From Bacteroidota bacterium (lineage in GTDB: Bacteria > Bacteroidota > Bacteroidia > SpSt-205 > S141-50), in contig WFXK01000097.1 in assembly GCA_015490695.1 (NCBI GenBank), positions 1 to 16,566 of the forward strand: 16,566 nucleotides of DNA, given 5' to 3'. The notes beneath the pieces were generated by a model. The model did not search any database. It was not told where the DNA came from and was given only the letters and a program-made list of their open reading frames with translations. Within the stretch, counting starts at the first letter, position 1. Every line of letters begins with the position of its first letter. This document shows positions 6,273 through 14,005 of the stretch, piece by piece. Position numbers and translations under genes: made by a program.

Positions 6273-7208
6273 ATGTCTAACTATGAGCTAAAAATCTTTG
6301 CAGGTAGCGCAAGCAGTGAATTGGCTCAAAAAATTGCCCAAGCCTATGGTGTAGAATTAGGAAAATCTACCTTAATAAAGTTCAAAGATGGGGAAATCCA
6401 ACCAAGGTTTTTAGAATCCATTCGTGGAAAAAATGTTTATTTAGTACAATCTACTTATCCGCCTGCAGAGCATATCATGGAATTGTTATTGATGATTGAT
6501 GCAGCAAAACGGGCATCGGCACATGAAGTTGTTGCAGTGATTCCTTACTTTGGTTATGCACGTCAAGATAGAAAAGATGATTCTCGTTTACCGATTTCAG
6601 CTAAGGTGATGGCAGATTTAATCACCGCTGTTGGCGCTACCCGCGTTGTCACTATGGACCTACACGCTGGACAAATCCAAGGCTTTTTTAATATCCCTGT
6701 AGATAACCTACATGCATCAGCGGTCTTTATACCTTATTTTAAAAGTATGAACTTAGAAAACCTTGTTGTGGTTTCTCCCGATTTAGGAGGAATCAAACGA
6801 GCAAGACGTTATGCAGAGTGGTTAAATGCTGAATTAGCCTTAATGTACAAACACCGCGAACGTCCTAATGAAGTAGCGACCATGCAATTGATTGGAAACG
6901 TAGAAAATAAAAATGTTTTATTAGTGGATGATATTGTAGACACTGCAGGGACATTATGTAAAGCAGCAGAGGTCTTAAAGTCCTTAGGGGCACAGCGGAT
7001 TATTGCGGCAATCACGCATCCTTTGCTTTCAGAAAACGCTGTAGAACGTATTGAACAATCGCCTATAGAAAAACTTTACGTTACAGACACCATTCCTTTA
7101 AGGAAGTTTAGTCCAAAGATTGAAGTTTTATCCATAGCCACTATCTTTGCCGAGGCATTGCGGAAGATTCATCACTACGAATCGGTCAGTTCGTTGTTTT
7201 TAACTTAA
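6273..7208 (+). CDS. prs: Ribose-phosphate pyrophosphokinase (PRPP synthetase)
   Basis: A 311-residue cytoplasmic enzyme that makes PRPP from ribose 5-phosphate and ATP for purine, pyrimidine, NAD, His and Trp synthesis. Visible signatures: FKDGEIQPRFLESIRG (37-52), the flexible-loop RQDRK (97-101), the DLHAGQIQGFF segment (129-139), the VVSPDLGGIKRA segment (166-177), the catalytic lysine K193 in YKHRERP, and the PRPP-binding loop VDDIVDTAGT (218-227). It ends in the family-typical ESVSSLF. Length and motifs are those of class I enzymes. It follows tRNA-Gln and precedes rplY by 13 bases, a frequent prs-rplY pairing. Confidence 0.97.
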   Translation: MSNYELKIFAGSASSELAQKIAQAYGVELGKSTLIKFKDGEIQPRFLESIRGKNVYLVQSTYPPAEHIMELLLMIDAAKRASAHEVVAVIPYFGYARQDRKDDSRLPISAKVMADLITAVGATRVVTMDLHAGQIQGFFNIPVDNLHASAVFIPYFKSMNLENLVVVSPDLGGIKRARRYAEWLNAELALMYKHRERPNEVATMQLIGNVENKNVLLVDDIVDTAGTLCKAAEVLKSLGAQRIIAAITHPLLSENAVERIEQSPIEKLYVTDTIPLRKFSPKIEVLSIATIFAEALRKIHHYESVSSLFLT

Positions 7209-7221
7209 AACGTATTTCATT

Positions 7222-7800
7222 ATGCAAGAAGTCCATATTCAGGCACAGGAACGCAAAGAACGGGGACGTAGTGCAGCACAAAGAGCAAGAAGGCAAGGAC
7301 TCGTTCCAGGAGTATTATACGGGAAAGACGTTCATAAGCTTCTCTACGTACGCCGCCACGACCTAAATAAAATCGTTTATACATTAGAAACCTATCTTGT
7401 CAATGTAGAACTCAACGGTGAAACTTTTCAGTGTGTCATAAGAGAAGTTCAATACCATCCTGTACATGATTACATTATGCATGTAGACTTTTATTGTGTT
7501 CCTAAGGATGAGCCTGTAACGGTAGAGTTGCCTGTTAAATTAGTAGGGGTAGCGCCTGGGGTGTTAGCAGGGGGACAATTAGTACAGCAGATACGGAAGA
7601 TGCGGGTAAAAGGCTTGATTAAAGATTTACCTTCAGCAGTAGAGGTAGATGTAAGTAATTTACAATTAGGTAAGGCACTGTTAGTTAGGGATTTACCGCC
7701 TTATCCTTTTAGGGTTCGCATGGCACCTACAGTAGCGATTGCACGCATAGAGATTCCAAGGGCTTTACGGGTTCAAAGAGAACAACAACAGCAAAGTTGA
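7222..7800 (+). CDS. rplY: 50S ribosomal protein L25, long Ctc form
   Basis: A 192-residue 5S-rRNA-binding ribosomal protein of the long (Ctc/TL5) form. The N-terminal L25 domain (about 1-90) has RGRSAAQRARRQGLVPGVLYG and ends near MHVDFYCV. The C-terminal TL5 beta domain (about 93-180) has the typical VTVELPVKLVGVAPGVLAGG and VDVSNLQLGKALLVRDLP. The C-terminus is a short Gln-rich tail. The stop TGA overlaps the TTG start of the next gene by three of its bases, indicating translational coupling. Confidence 0.95.
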   Translation: MQEVHIQAQERKERGRSAAQRARRQGLVPGVLYGKDVHKLLYVRRHDLNKIVYTLETYLVNVELNGETFQCVIREVQYHPVHDYIMHVDFYCVPKDEPVTVELPVKLVGVAPGVLAGGQLVQQIRKMRVKGLIKDLPSAVEVDVSNLQLGKALLVRDLPPYPFRVRMAPTVAIARIEIPRALRVQREQQQQS

Positions 7801-8714
7801 GTCTTGCAGACGCACTAATTGCTTATCATCCTTATTTTTACGCCCATCCCCTGCCACCTTACCATCGTTTTCCAATGGAAAAATATGATTTACTTCCTCT
7901 TCAACTACAAAGAGAAGGATTAGTTCAGCCAAAACAGTTTTATATTCCTACTATTGCTGACGAACTTCCTATTACTTTAGTGCATAGTAAAGGGTATTAT
8001 CAGGCGTTACAGCAGGGAAAGGTTTCTAAAGCGTTGATGCGACGTATAGGCTTTCCTTATTCCTATCGGCTTTTTTTAAGGGAATGTGCAATTGTGGAGG
8101 GTACGATAAAAGTGGCTTTGCACGCTTTGCGTCATGGTTTGGGATTTAATATTTCTGGCGGTACCCACCATGCTGCTCGCCATTGGGGTGAAGGCTATTG
8201 TCTTTTTAACGACATTGCTATCGCCGCAGCCTATCTGCTACACCAAAAAAAAGTAAAAAAAGTCCTTATTATTGATTTAGACGTCCATCAAGGGAATGGT
8301 ACAGCGCTTATTTTCCGAAACAATCCTGATGTTTTCACCTTCAGTATGCATGGTGCTAATAATTTCCCTTTGCAAAAAGCCCAATCAGATTGGGATATTG
8401 CCCTACCCGACCAATGTGATGACGAAACTTACCTAAACACCCTTGAAGACGCCTTAAAGGTACTTTATAAAAAAGTCCAACCTGATATACTTTTCTATGT
8501 CGCCGGTGTAGATGTGTTAAAAGAAGACCAATTTGGAAGACTTGCGCTCTCCATAGAAGGGCTAAAGCAAAGAGAATGGCTTATGGCTGAGTTTGCTTAT
8601 AAGCATAGCTTACCTATGGTTGTTTGTCCTGCAGGAGGTTACCCAAAATCCTTAACGCTATTGGTTCAAGGTCATACGCTTATTTATAAAGCTACCCACT
8701 ATTACTATGGCTGA
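7797..8714 (+). CDS. Histone-deacetylase-family (zinc amidohydrolase) enzyme
   Basis: A 305-residue member of the HDAC/AcuC/acetylpolyamine amidohydrolase superfamily, which removes acyl groups from lysines or polyamines. Family features are intact: HPLPPYHRFPMEKY (17-30), the His dyad H124-H125 in GGTHHA, zinc ligands D162 and H164 in DLDVHQGNG and D239 in AGVDVLKEDQFGRL, and the transition-state tyrosine Y282 in AGGYPKS. The start is almost certainly TTG 7797, which overlaps the rplY stop. There is no in-frame ATG until after the conserved HRFPMEKY block, so a later start would remove part of the fold. The family describes the catalysis; the substrate (protein lysine, acetoin-related or polyamine) cannot be read from the sequence. 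Placement between rplY and holA suggests constitutive expression. Confidence 0.9.
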   Translation: MSLADALIAYHPYFYAHPLPPYHRFPMEKYDLLPLQLQREGLVQPKQFYIPTIADELPITLVHSKGYYQALQQGKVSKALMRRIGFPYSYRLFLRECAIVEGTIKVALHALRHGLGFNISGGTHHAARHWGEGYCLFNDIAIAAAYLLHQKKVKKVLIIDLDVHQGNGTALIFRNNPDVFTFSMHGANNFPLQKAQSDWDIALPDQCDDETYLNTLEDALKVLYKKVQPDILFYVAGVDVLKEDQFGRLALSIEGLKQREWLMAEFAYKHSLPMVVCPAGGYPKSLTLLVQGHTLIYKATHYYYG

Positions 8715-9711
8715 TATTTTCAAAGATTTTGAGACTTTAAAACAACAAATAGAGCAACGGCAATGGAAACCGCTTTATTGCTTTTGCGGTGAAGAACCTT
8801 ATTTTAGAACAGAGTTAATCAATTTATTAATAAAAAACGTCGTAGATGATACCTTTGCAGAATTTAATAAAGATGTTGTTTATGGCGATGAGGTTACAGC
8901 AAAACAATTACTTAGTTTACTAAGAACGCCACCTATGATGGGGAACTTCCGATTAGTTCTTTTAAAAGAAGCCCAACGTTTCAAACAATGGGATGCTATG
9001 GTACCGTTATTAGAAAAACCTTTATCAAGTGTTATCTTTGTAATAGATTATGTGGGCAAATTAGATAAGCGCAAAAAGTGGGTAAAAGCGATTCAAAAAA
9101 ATGGGGTTTTATTTGAGTCTCCGACGTTGTACGATTACCACACGGCAGCTTTGATTCAATATTTTGCCAAGCATTACGGATTATCTTTAGATGAGGCAGC
9201 AATAGATTTAATGGCACAGCGTCTTGGTCCGCAGCCAAAGGTCATTCAAGCAGAAATGGAAAAATTAAAACTTTTCCTCGGTGAAAAAACGAAAGAAGTT
9301 CAAGTAGAGGTACTTTATGATTTTCTAGGGTTTCATCGCAAATATAATGTTTTTGCACTATTAAATGCTCTTGGAGAACGTAACTTTGACAAAGTAATGG
9401 AGATTGTGCAACATTTAGATGAGCATCCGTTGAAGACTTCGTACCATTTATTTCATTATCTACTTCGGTTGTTGCTTATTAAGTCACAGGGGTGCAAGAG
9501 CGCTAAGGAAGTAGTGCAGGTATTGGGATTGCGTTCTACGTACATTGCCAAGCAGTATTTACAGGCTTCTCAACATTATTTGAAAGAAGAATTAGAACGG
9601 GGATTAGAAGCTTTACATCAGTTAGACCGTTATCTGAAGGGGATTAAGTTTTCTGTGATGGAAGGGAAACAATGGTTAATGTGGACACTTTATCAAATAG
9701 TGGTAAGGTAG
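8707..9711 (+). CDS. holA: DNA polymerase III, delta subunit
   Basis: A 334-residue clamp-loader subunit that opens the sliding clamp for loading onto DNA. The N-terminal segment has the delta-type PLYCFCGEEPYFRTELINLL (about 23-42), then a VYGDEVTAKQLLSLLRTPPM segment (about 58-77) and FRLVLLKEAQ, the usual order of the degenerate AAA+ domain. The middle has LAQRLGPQPKVIQAEMEKL-like helices, and the C-terminal domain has KYNVFALLNAL...HPLKTSYHLFHYLLRLLL. Length agrees with the family. It starts eight bases before the end of the deacetylase gene. The sequence is divergent, as usual for delta, so the call rests on overall layout rather than on single catalytic residues. Confidence 0.88.
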   Translation: MADIFKDFETLKQQIEQRQWKPLYCFCGEEPYFRTELINLLIKNVVDDTFAEFNKDVVYGDEVTAKQLLSLLRTPPMMGNFRLVLLKEAQRFKQWDAMVPLLEKPLSSVIFVIDYVGKLDKRKKWVKAIQKNGVLFESPTLYDYHTAALIQYFAKHYGLSLDEAAIDLMAQRLGPQPKVIQAEMEKLKLFLGEKTKEVQVEVLYDFLGFHRKYNVFALLNALGERNFDKVMEIVQHLDEHPLKTSYHLFHYLLRLLLIKSQGCKSAKEVVQVLGLRSTYIAKQYLQASQHYLKEELERGLEALHQLDRYLKGIKFSVMEGKQWLMWTLYQIVVR

Positions 9712-10328
9712 ATTTTTTTACTTTTTTAAAGGGTTTTTCTCATGAAGCGTTACCTGGGAGGGTAGCTCAGCAGGAGATGATGATGTACACGGAAGGGGAA
9801 CGGGTAAAACGATGGAATATCCCTTCGCATGCGCAACAAAGTGCTGTAGCGGTTATCTTAAAAGAAGCACAAAATCCACAAGTGTTATTATTACAGCGTG
9901 CTGCGCATTTAAAACACCATCCTAATCAGTGGGCTTTTCCGGGAGGGATTCAAGAAAAAGGGGAGTCGTTAAAAGAAACAGCATTAAGAGAAGCGTATGA
10001 AGAAGTAGGCATCCCACCTCAAGCGCTCCTTTACTTAAATCAGCTTAGCAAACTCTACATTCCTGTTTCTAACTTTGTCGTCTATCCTTTTGTGTTTGCT
10101 TTAACGAAAGAAATTCCGTTAGTGTTAGATACTACAGAGGTTCAACAGTATCGTTGGGTAGTATTAGCGGATTTACCGCGTTGTTTTAAGCGTTACAGGC
10201 GTTGGTATCAGAATCGTTGGTATATTGTCCCTTGTTGGGACATAGGAGATGTTGTGCCGCTATGGGGAGCAACAGCGATGATGTTAAATGAATTATTATG
10301 GTTATGGCGTCGTTATAAGATGCCGTAG
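9672..10328 (+). CDS. NUDIX hydrolase, CoA-pyrophosphatase (NudL)-like
   Basis: A 218-residue protein with a complete Nudix box, G92-x5-E98-x7-R106-E107-x2-E110-E111-x-G113, in GGIQEKGES...REAYEEVGI. The preceding LLLQRAAHLKHHPNQWAFPGG is the CoAse-subfamily pattern, and the N-terminal LPGRVAQQEMM matches the conserved 'LPG..AQ..M.P..R' of these enzymes. The likely reaction is cleavage of CoA or a related nucleotide diphosphate to 4'-phosphopantetheine and ADP; the exact substrate is inferred. ATG 9672 lies 40 bases inside holA; GTG 9681 is an alternative that would lose only three residues. The 3' end overlaps the convergent gdhA stop by 16 bases. Confidence 0.85.
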   Translation: MVNVDTLSNSGKVDFFTFLKGFSHEALPGRVAQQEMMMYTEGERVKRWNIPSHAQQSAVAVILKEAQNPQVLLLQRAAHLKHHPNQWAFPGGIQEKGESLKETALREAYEEVGIPPQALLYLNQLSKLYIPVSNFVVYPFVFALTKEIPLVLDTTEVQQYRWVVLADLPRCFKRYRRWYQNRWYIVPCWDIGDVVPLWGATAMMLNELLWLWRRYKMP

Positions 10329-11650
10329 GCTAAGATAGCCCGTGCTACTCTTTCGTAGCCAGCAATGTTTGCGCCTTTCATATAGTTAATTTTTCCATTT
10401 TTTTCTTCGCCATAGGCAACGCATTGTTCATGGATGTGGCGCATAATGGTTCTTAAACGATAGTCTACTTCTTCTTTGGTCCATGAGACGCGGCTTGCGT
10501 TTTGTTGCATTTCAATTCCTGAGACGGCAACACCACCAGCGTTTGCTGCTTTTCCAGGACCAAAAAGCACACCCGCCTCTTCAAAAGCTTCTACGGCTTC
10601 AGGTGTACAAGGCATATTAGCCCCTTCCGCTACTAAACGACAACCATTTTTAATTAGTGTCTTAGCGTCTTCTAAATCTAATTCATTTTGTGTAGCACAA
10701 GGAAACGCTAATTCTGCTGGCACTTTCCATGGTCGTTCCTTAGGATAGAAGTTCAATTTATATTCTTCAGCAAAGGACTTTAGGCTGGTACCTCGGCGTT
10801 GTTTGAGGGCTTTAACGAAAGCTAATTGTTCTTCTGTTAATCCTTGTGGGATATGCACCATGCCTGTGGAGTCTGATAGCGTTAGCACTTTAGCGCCCAT
10901 TTGAATAAGTTTTTCTGCTGCGTGTTGTGCTACGTTTCCTGCGCCGGAAATCACGGCGGTTTTTCCTTCTATGCTATCGTTTTGGCGAGCAAGCATTTCT
11001 TGTGCGAAGTAGACACAGCCGTAGCCTGTTGCTTCGGGGCGTAATAAACTACCGCCGTGTTCTAAGATTTTTCCTGTGAAAGCACCGGGTTCATGCCCGC
11101 GGAGTTTTACTAACATACCGTACATATAGCCGACTTCTTTACTTCCAACTCCAATGTCACCAGCGGGTACATCTATATAACGACCGATGTGGCGGTAGAG
11201 TTCTAACATAAAGGCTTGGCAAAAGCGCATGATTTCGCTATCGCTTCGTCCATGGGGATTAAAGTCAGCACCCCCTTTGCCTGCACCTAAGGCTAAGCCT
11301 GTTAAACTATTTTTAAAAATTTGTTCAAAAGCCAGGAATTTAATCATGCCTAAGTTCACTGAAGGATGAAAGCGTAGTCCACCTTTGTAAGGTCCTAAAG
11401 CATTACTCATTTGAACACGATAACCGCGATTGATTTGGACTTTTCCTTGGTCGTCTACCCAGACGACGCGGAAGGCAATAGCGCGGTCGGGCTCCGTTAA
11501 GCGTTCAAAGATACGGGCATCTCGGTACTCTGGTTTCGCTTGCTCATAGGGTAAAACGTCTTTGGCAACCTCATATACGGCTTGTAAAAACTCTGGCTCA
11601 TGCCCATAACGGGCTTTTAATCGCTCCATCAGTTGATGCACTAACTCCAT
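10313..11650 (-). CDS. gdhA: Glutamate dehydrogenase (hexameric, probably NADP-specific)
   Basis: A 445-residue enzyme for the reversible amination of 2-oxoglutarate to glutamate, the main ammonium-assimilation route if NADPH-linked. Substrate-domain motifs are GPYKGGLRFHPSV (86-98), the catalytic lysine K125 in GAGKGGADFNP, and D165 in PAGDIGVG. The dinucleotide-binding Rossmann segment is GAGNVAQHAAEKL (236-248), followed by LSDSTG (258-263) at the end of beta-2, similar to NADP-dependent E. coli GdhA. Length (about 445-450) is typical of the small hexameric type. Cofactor choice is inferred from overall similarity. The gene lies 34 bases after the SAM-hydrolase gene on the same strand but has its own -7 box in that gap. 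Confidence 0.95.
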   Translation of the reverse strand: MELVHQLMERLKARYGHEPEFLQAVYEVAKDVLPYEQAKPEYRDARIFERLTEPDRAIAFRVVWVDDQGKVQINRGYRVQMSNALGPYKGGLRFHPSVNLGMIKFLAFEQIFKNSLTGLALGAGKGGADFNPHGRSDSEIMRFCQAFMLELYRHIGRYIDVPAGDIGVGSKEVGYMYGMLVKLRGHEPGAFTGKILEHGGSLLRPEATGYGCVYFAQEMLARQNDSIEGKTAVISGAGNVAQHAAEKLIQMGAKVLTLSDSTGMVHIPQGLTEEQLAFVKALKQRRGTSLKSFAEEYKLNFYPKERPWKVPAELAFPCATQNELDLEDAKTLIKNGCRLVAEGANMPCTPEAVEAFEEAGVLFGPGKAANAGGVAVSGIEMQQNASRVSWTKEEVDYRLRTIMRHIHEQCVAYGEEKNGKINYMKGANIAGYERVARAILAYGIL

Positions 11651-11676
11651 AGGCTGATAAATTAAATTTTACGGCT

Positions 11677-11684
11677 CAAACATA
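11677..11684 (-). promoter_or_regulatory. -7 promoter box (TATGTTTG) of gdhA
   Basis: On the minus strand TATGTTTG (11684-11677) is an exact TAnnTTTG. It begins on the base after the stop codon of the upstream SAM-hydrolase gene and is 26 bases from ATG 11650. The -33 region, which would lie in that gene's last codons, has no clear TTG at the standard spacing. Confidence 0.5.
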
Positions 11685-12461
11685 CTATTTTTTTTGCCAT
11701 TCCACGAAAAGAATTTCTCCTAAATGATAAATTCCTAATTGTCTAGCAGCATTTCCTTGACAAATAGCGAATTCTACTAAGCCACTGCTACCTACATAAG
11801 CTACTTCTTTGCCTTTTTCCACATAACCGAAGGATTTTTTAAAAGGGAAAAAATATTTTTTGTTGTTGAAGGAGACCAGAAGCGTTCCTTGCGGAGTACC
11901 TTCATAAGATAGGTTAGTAATAAGGTTTCCGAAGTGGTCTATATAAATCACTTTTGCTTTCTGTTTTTCTTGTAGAGGCTTAAAAGGTAGTTGAGCTTTA
12001 GGGAGAGGGATCATTTGTTTTTCCACAGGTTGTTCTAAAGCGATGGCAGCGGCTAAGGGAGCAAAAATATCCCGTCCGTGAAAAGTATTGCTAATGTTTT
12101 CCAGAGCTACGGAATGAGGATTGACTTTGTACAAAGTTACTTTAGGGGCATAAAGGGCGATAATCCAGTCTAAGACGCCGTTATCGGGAGCGATAAAGTG
12201 GTAATCTGGGGTTTGAAGATAAAGGATTGCTCGTTGGGTTCCTACACCGGGATCTACCACAGTTAAAAACACGCTATTTTGGGGAAAGTAGCGATGGTGT
12301 GCCCAAAGCAAATAGCGGGCAGCATCAATAGATTGGGGAGGTACTTCATGACTTAAATCCACAATAGGGATTTGGATGCCTTTACTATATAAAACGCCTT
12401 TCATAGTCCCTACGTAGCCATCTTTATTTCCAAAATCCGTCAATAATACAAGCGTTTTCAT
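11685..12461 (-). CDS. SAM hydroxide adenosyltransferase (DUF62 / chlorinase-fluorinase-like family)
   Basis: A 258-residue member of the fluorinase/chlorinase-related family, whose common bacterial members hydrolyse S-adenosylmethionine to adenosine and methionine. Signatures: LLTDFGNKDGYVGTMKG (6-22), VVDPGVGTQR (68-77, with D70 and R77), FHGRDIFAPLAA (127-138, with H128) and the C-terminal domain motif DHFGNLITN (175-183). The Asp-Arg-His triad of the hydrolytic subgroup is present, so hydrolysis rather than halogenation is the sensible call. I start at ATG 12461. An upstream in-frame ATG (12533) would add 24 non-conserved residues through the promoter region, whereas MKTLVLLTDFG is the normal family N-terminus. 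The gene is divergent from the O-antigen-ligase-like gene across a 56-base gap. Confidence 0.9.
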   Translation of the reverse strand: MKTLVLLTDFGNKDGYVGTMKGVLYSKGIQIPIVDLSHEVPPQSIDAARYLLWAHHRYFPQNSVFLTVVDPGVGTQRAILYLQTPDYHFIAPDNGVLDWIIALYAPKVTLYKVNPHSVALENISNTFHGRDIFAPLAAAIALEQPVEKQMIPLPKAQLPFKPLQEKQKAKVIYIDHFGNLITNLSYEGTPQGTLLVSFNNKKYFFPFKKSFGYVEKGKEVAYVGSSGLVEFAICQGNAARQLGIYHLGEILFVEWQKK

Positions 12462-12466
12462 GTCCC

Positions 12467-12474
12467 CGAAGATA
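12467..12474 (-). promoter_or_regulatory. Possible -7 box (TATCTTCG) of the SAM-hydrolase gene
   Basis: On the minus strand TATCTTCG differs from TAnnTTTG at one base and ends five bases before ATG 12461, the same close spacing seen at three other genes here. The nearest upstream TTTG is only 16 bases away, shorter than usual, so this is tentative. Confidence 0.35.
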
Positions 12475-12478
12475 AAGA

Positions 12479-12510
12479 TTTGCGACTTTGCAAAGAACTT
12501 TTTTTCTTTG
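12479..12510 (+). promoter_or_regulatory. Promoter of the O-antigen-ligase-like gene (TTTG-N20-TTTCTTTG)
   Basis: TTTG at 12479-12482 and TTTCTTTG at 12503-12510 are 20 bases apart. The -7 variant is identical to that of the E2 gene and ends seven bases before ATG 12518. A perfect 10-base palindrome, CTTTGCAAAG (12486-12495), lies in the spacer and could be a regulator site or chance. Confidence 0.5.
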
Positions 12511-12517
12511 CCGAAGT

Positions 12518-13969
12518 ATGGGGTCGCTGACAAAGCGTTGGTATTTAATAGGATTGATAGGACTGCTTTTAATGCCGTTAGTGATTGTTAGCATCGTTTC
12601 AGAAGGGTATTATAAATGGTTAACGTTGTACATCTTAGGGGGGTTAGCCATCGTAGTGGCATACATTAGCATTCGTAATCTTTACTATTTATGGTATTTG
12701 ACTTTTGCAGTGTTACCCCTTTCGTTGACTTTGGAAGAGATTATAGGGGGTGCTTCGGTTGCAATTCCTAGCGATTTAGCAGCGATTCTTTTTTTAGGCG
12801 TTGTTTTATTGCGTGCAAAACAATGGAAAAGAGAACTTCTTCAGATTTTTCGTCATCCTTTAATGTGGATTCTTAGTGGTTATGTATTATGGATTGCCTT
12901 CACTACGCTGTTTTCGGTGGATGTGGTGGTTTCCCTAAAAGCGCTTTTGAGTTTTACTTGGTATTTAGTAGGCTTTTTAGTTTTTTCTGCCATTGTTTTT
13001 TCCCGTCGTGCGTATTTGTTTTCGTGGTTATTTGGTCCTGTATTACCTTTGTTAGTGCTGTTATTATGGACGCTTGGTAATCATGCCATGTTGGGTTTTA
13101 GTTTTAAGGGATCTTATAAAGTTGTATATCCTTTTTTTAGGGAACGGACGATTTATGCAGCGTATTTAAGTGTAATGGTTTTCATTTTACTTTTAGGTTC
13201 TTCTTTAGCACAGCATAGTCGGCAAAAGTTTGGTGCTTTAGCGGTAGGTATTTTAACTTTTGTAGCCTTAATATTATCTTATACTCGTGGAGCATGGTTA
13301 GGAACCTTAGCAGCAGGTTATTTGATTATTGTAGTCCGTACTTGGCGTTTATTGAAAAAATTATACTTTCTTTTAGGAATTGGACTTGTATTTTTTATCT
13401 CGTGGATTGCGCCACAGATTTTCAAGGAATTAAGTAAAAAGGCTACTGTTACTAGGAAGGTAACCATTGCGCAACATTTTACTTCTTTACTTCGTCCAAC
13501 GGATGTATCCAGCAAAGAGCGTTTGAATAGATGGGTAGCAGCTTATCATATGATTTTAGATCGTCCTTGGACGGGGTTTGGCATGGGAAACTTTACTAAA
13601 CATTATGCCCCTTATCAATCCAGAAAGTTTAAGACGTGGATTAGTACGAATCGGGGTGAGACAGGTTCAGCGCATAGTGAATTTTTATTAGCGGCAGCAG
13701 AGACAGGGGTTATCGGAGGCTTGTTTGTTTTACTATGGTTCGTGGTTTCTACGCTTATAGCAGCACGGGGGTATTTAACAGCACAAGACAAGGCTATTAA
13801 ACAGCTTTATTTGATAGCTATGACTGCTTTAGTTGCTTATTATGTTCATGGTATTGTGAACAATTTTTTAGATCACGACAAGATGATTATTCCTGTAATG
13901 ATTTTGAACGGTTTAATCATCAGTTTGGATCGCTTTCATAGGCAACCTTTAGGCAAAAAGAGCGTATAA
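12518..13969 (+). CDS. O-antigen ligase-like polytopic membrane protein (Wzy_C/WaaL family)
   Basis: A 483-residue protein with about ten to twelve hydrophobic segments, the topology of O-antigen ligases and polymerases, which join lipid-linked glycans on the periplasmic face of the inner membrane. Supporting family landmarks are TRGAW (256-260), the large periplasmic loop (about 300-385) with LNRWVAAYHMILDRPWTGFGMGNF (shown in pieces: LNRW 336-339, GFGMGNF 353-359), and AHSEFLLAAAETGVIGG (385-401), the conserved His-containing block before the last helices. Ligase and polymerase cannot be separated by sequence alone. I start at ATG 12518, not the upstream in-frame TTG 12488, because the promoter lies between them. 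The gene precedes a T9SS-cargo gene by 36 bases; some T9SS cargo is attached to A-type LPS, which makes the pairing suggestive. Confidence 0.82.
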   Translation: MGSLTKRWYLIGLIGLLLMPLVIVSIVSEGYYKWLTLYILGGLAIVVAYISIRNLYYLWYLTFAVLPLSLTLEEIIGGASVAIPSDLAAILFLGVVLLRAKQWKRELLQIFRHPLMWILSGYVLWIAFTTLFSVDVVVSLKALLSFTWYLVGFLVFSAIVFSRRAYLFSWLFGPVLPLLVLLLWTLGNHAMLGFSFKGSYKVVYPFFRERTIYAAYLSVMVFILLLGSSLAQHSRQKFGALAVGILTFVALILSYTRGAWLGTLAAGYLIIVVRTWRLLKKLYFLLGIGLVFFISWIAPQIFKELSKKATVTRKVTIAQHFTSLLRPTDVSSKERLNRWVAAYHMILDRPWTGFGMGNFTKHYAPYQSRKFKTWISTNRGETGSAHSEFLLAAAETGVIGGLFVLLWFVVSTLIAARGYLTAQDKAIKQLYLIAMTALVAYYVHGIVNNFLDHDKMIIPVMILNGLIISLDRFHRQPLGKKSV

Positions 13970-14005
13970 CGAAAATAGATAGTTAACTTAAATTGTGGTA
14001 GAGCT

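Noticed and set aside
12461..12533. N-terminal extension of the SAM-hydrolase gene to ATG 12533
   Set aside because: The 24 extra residues run through the divergent promoter region and do not match the family, which normally starts MxxLVLLTDFG.
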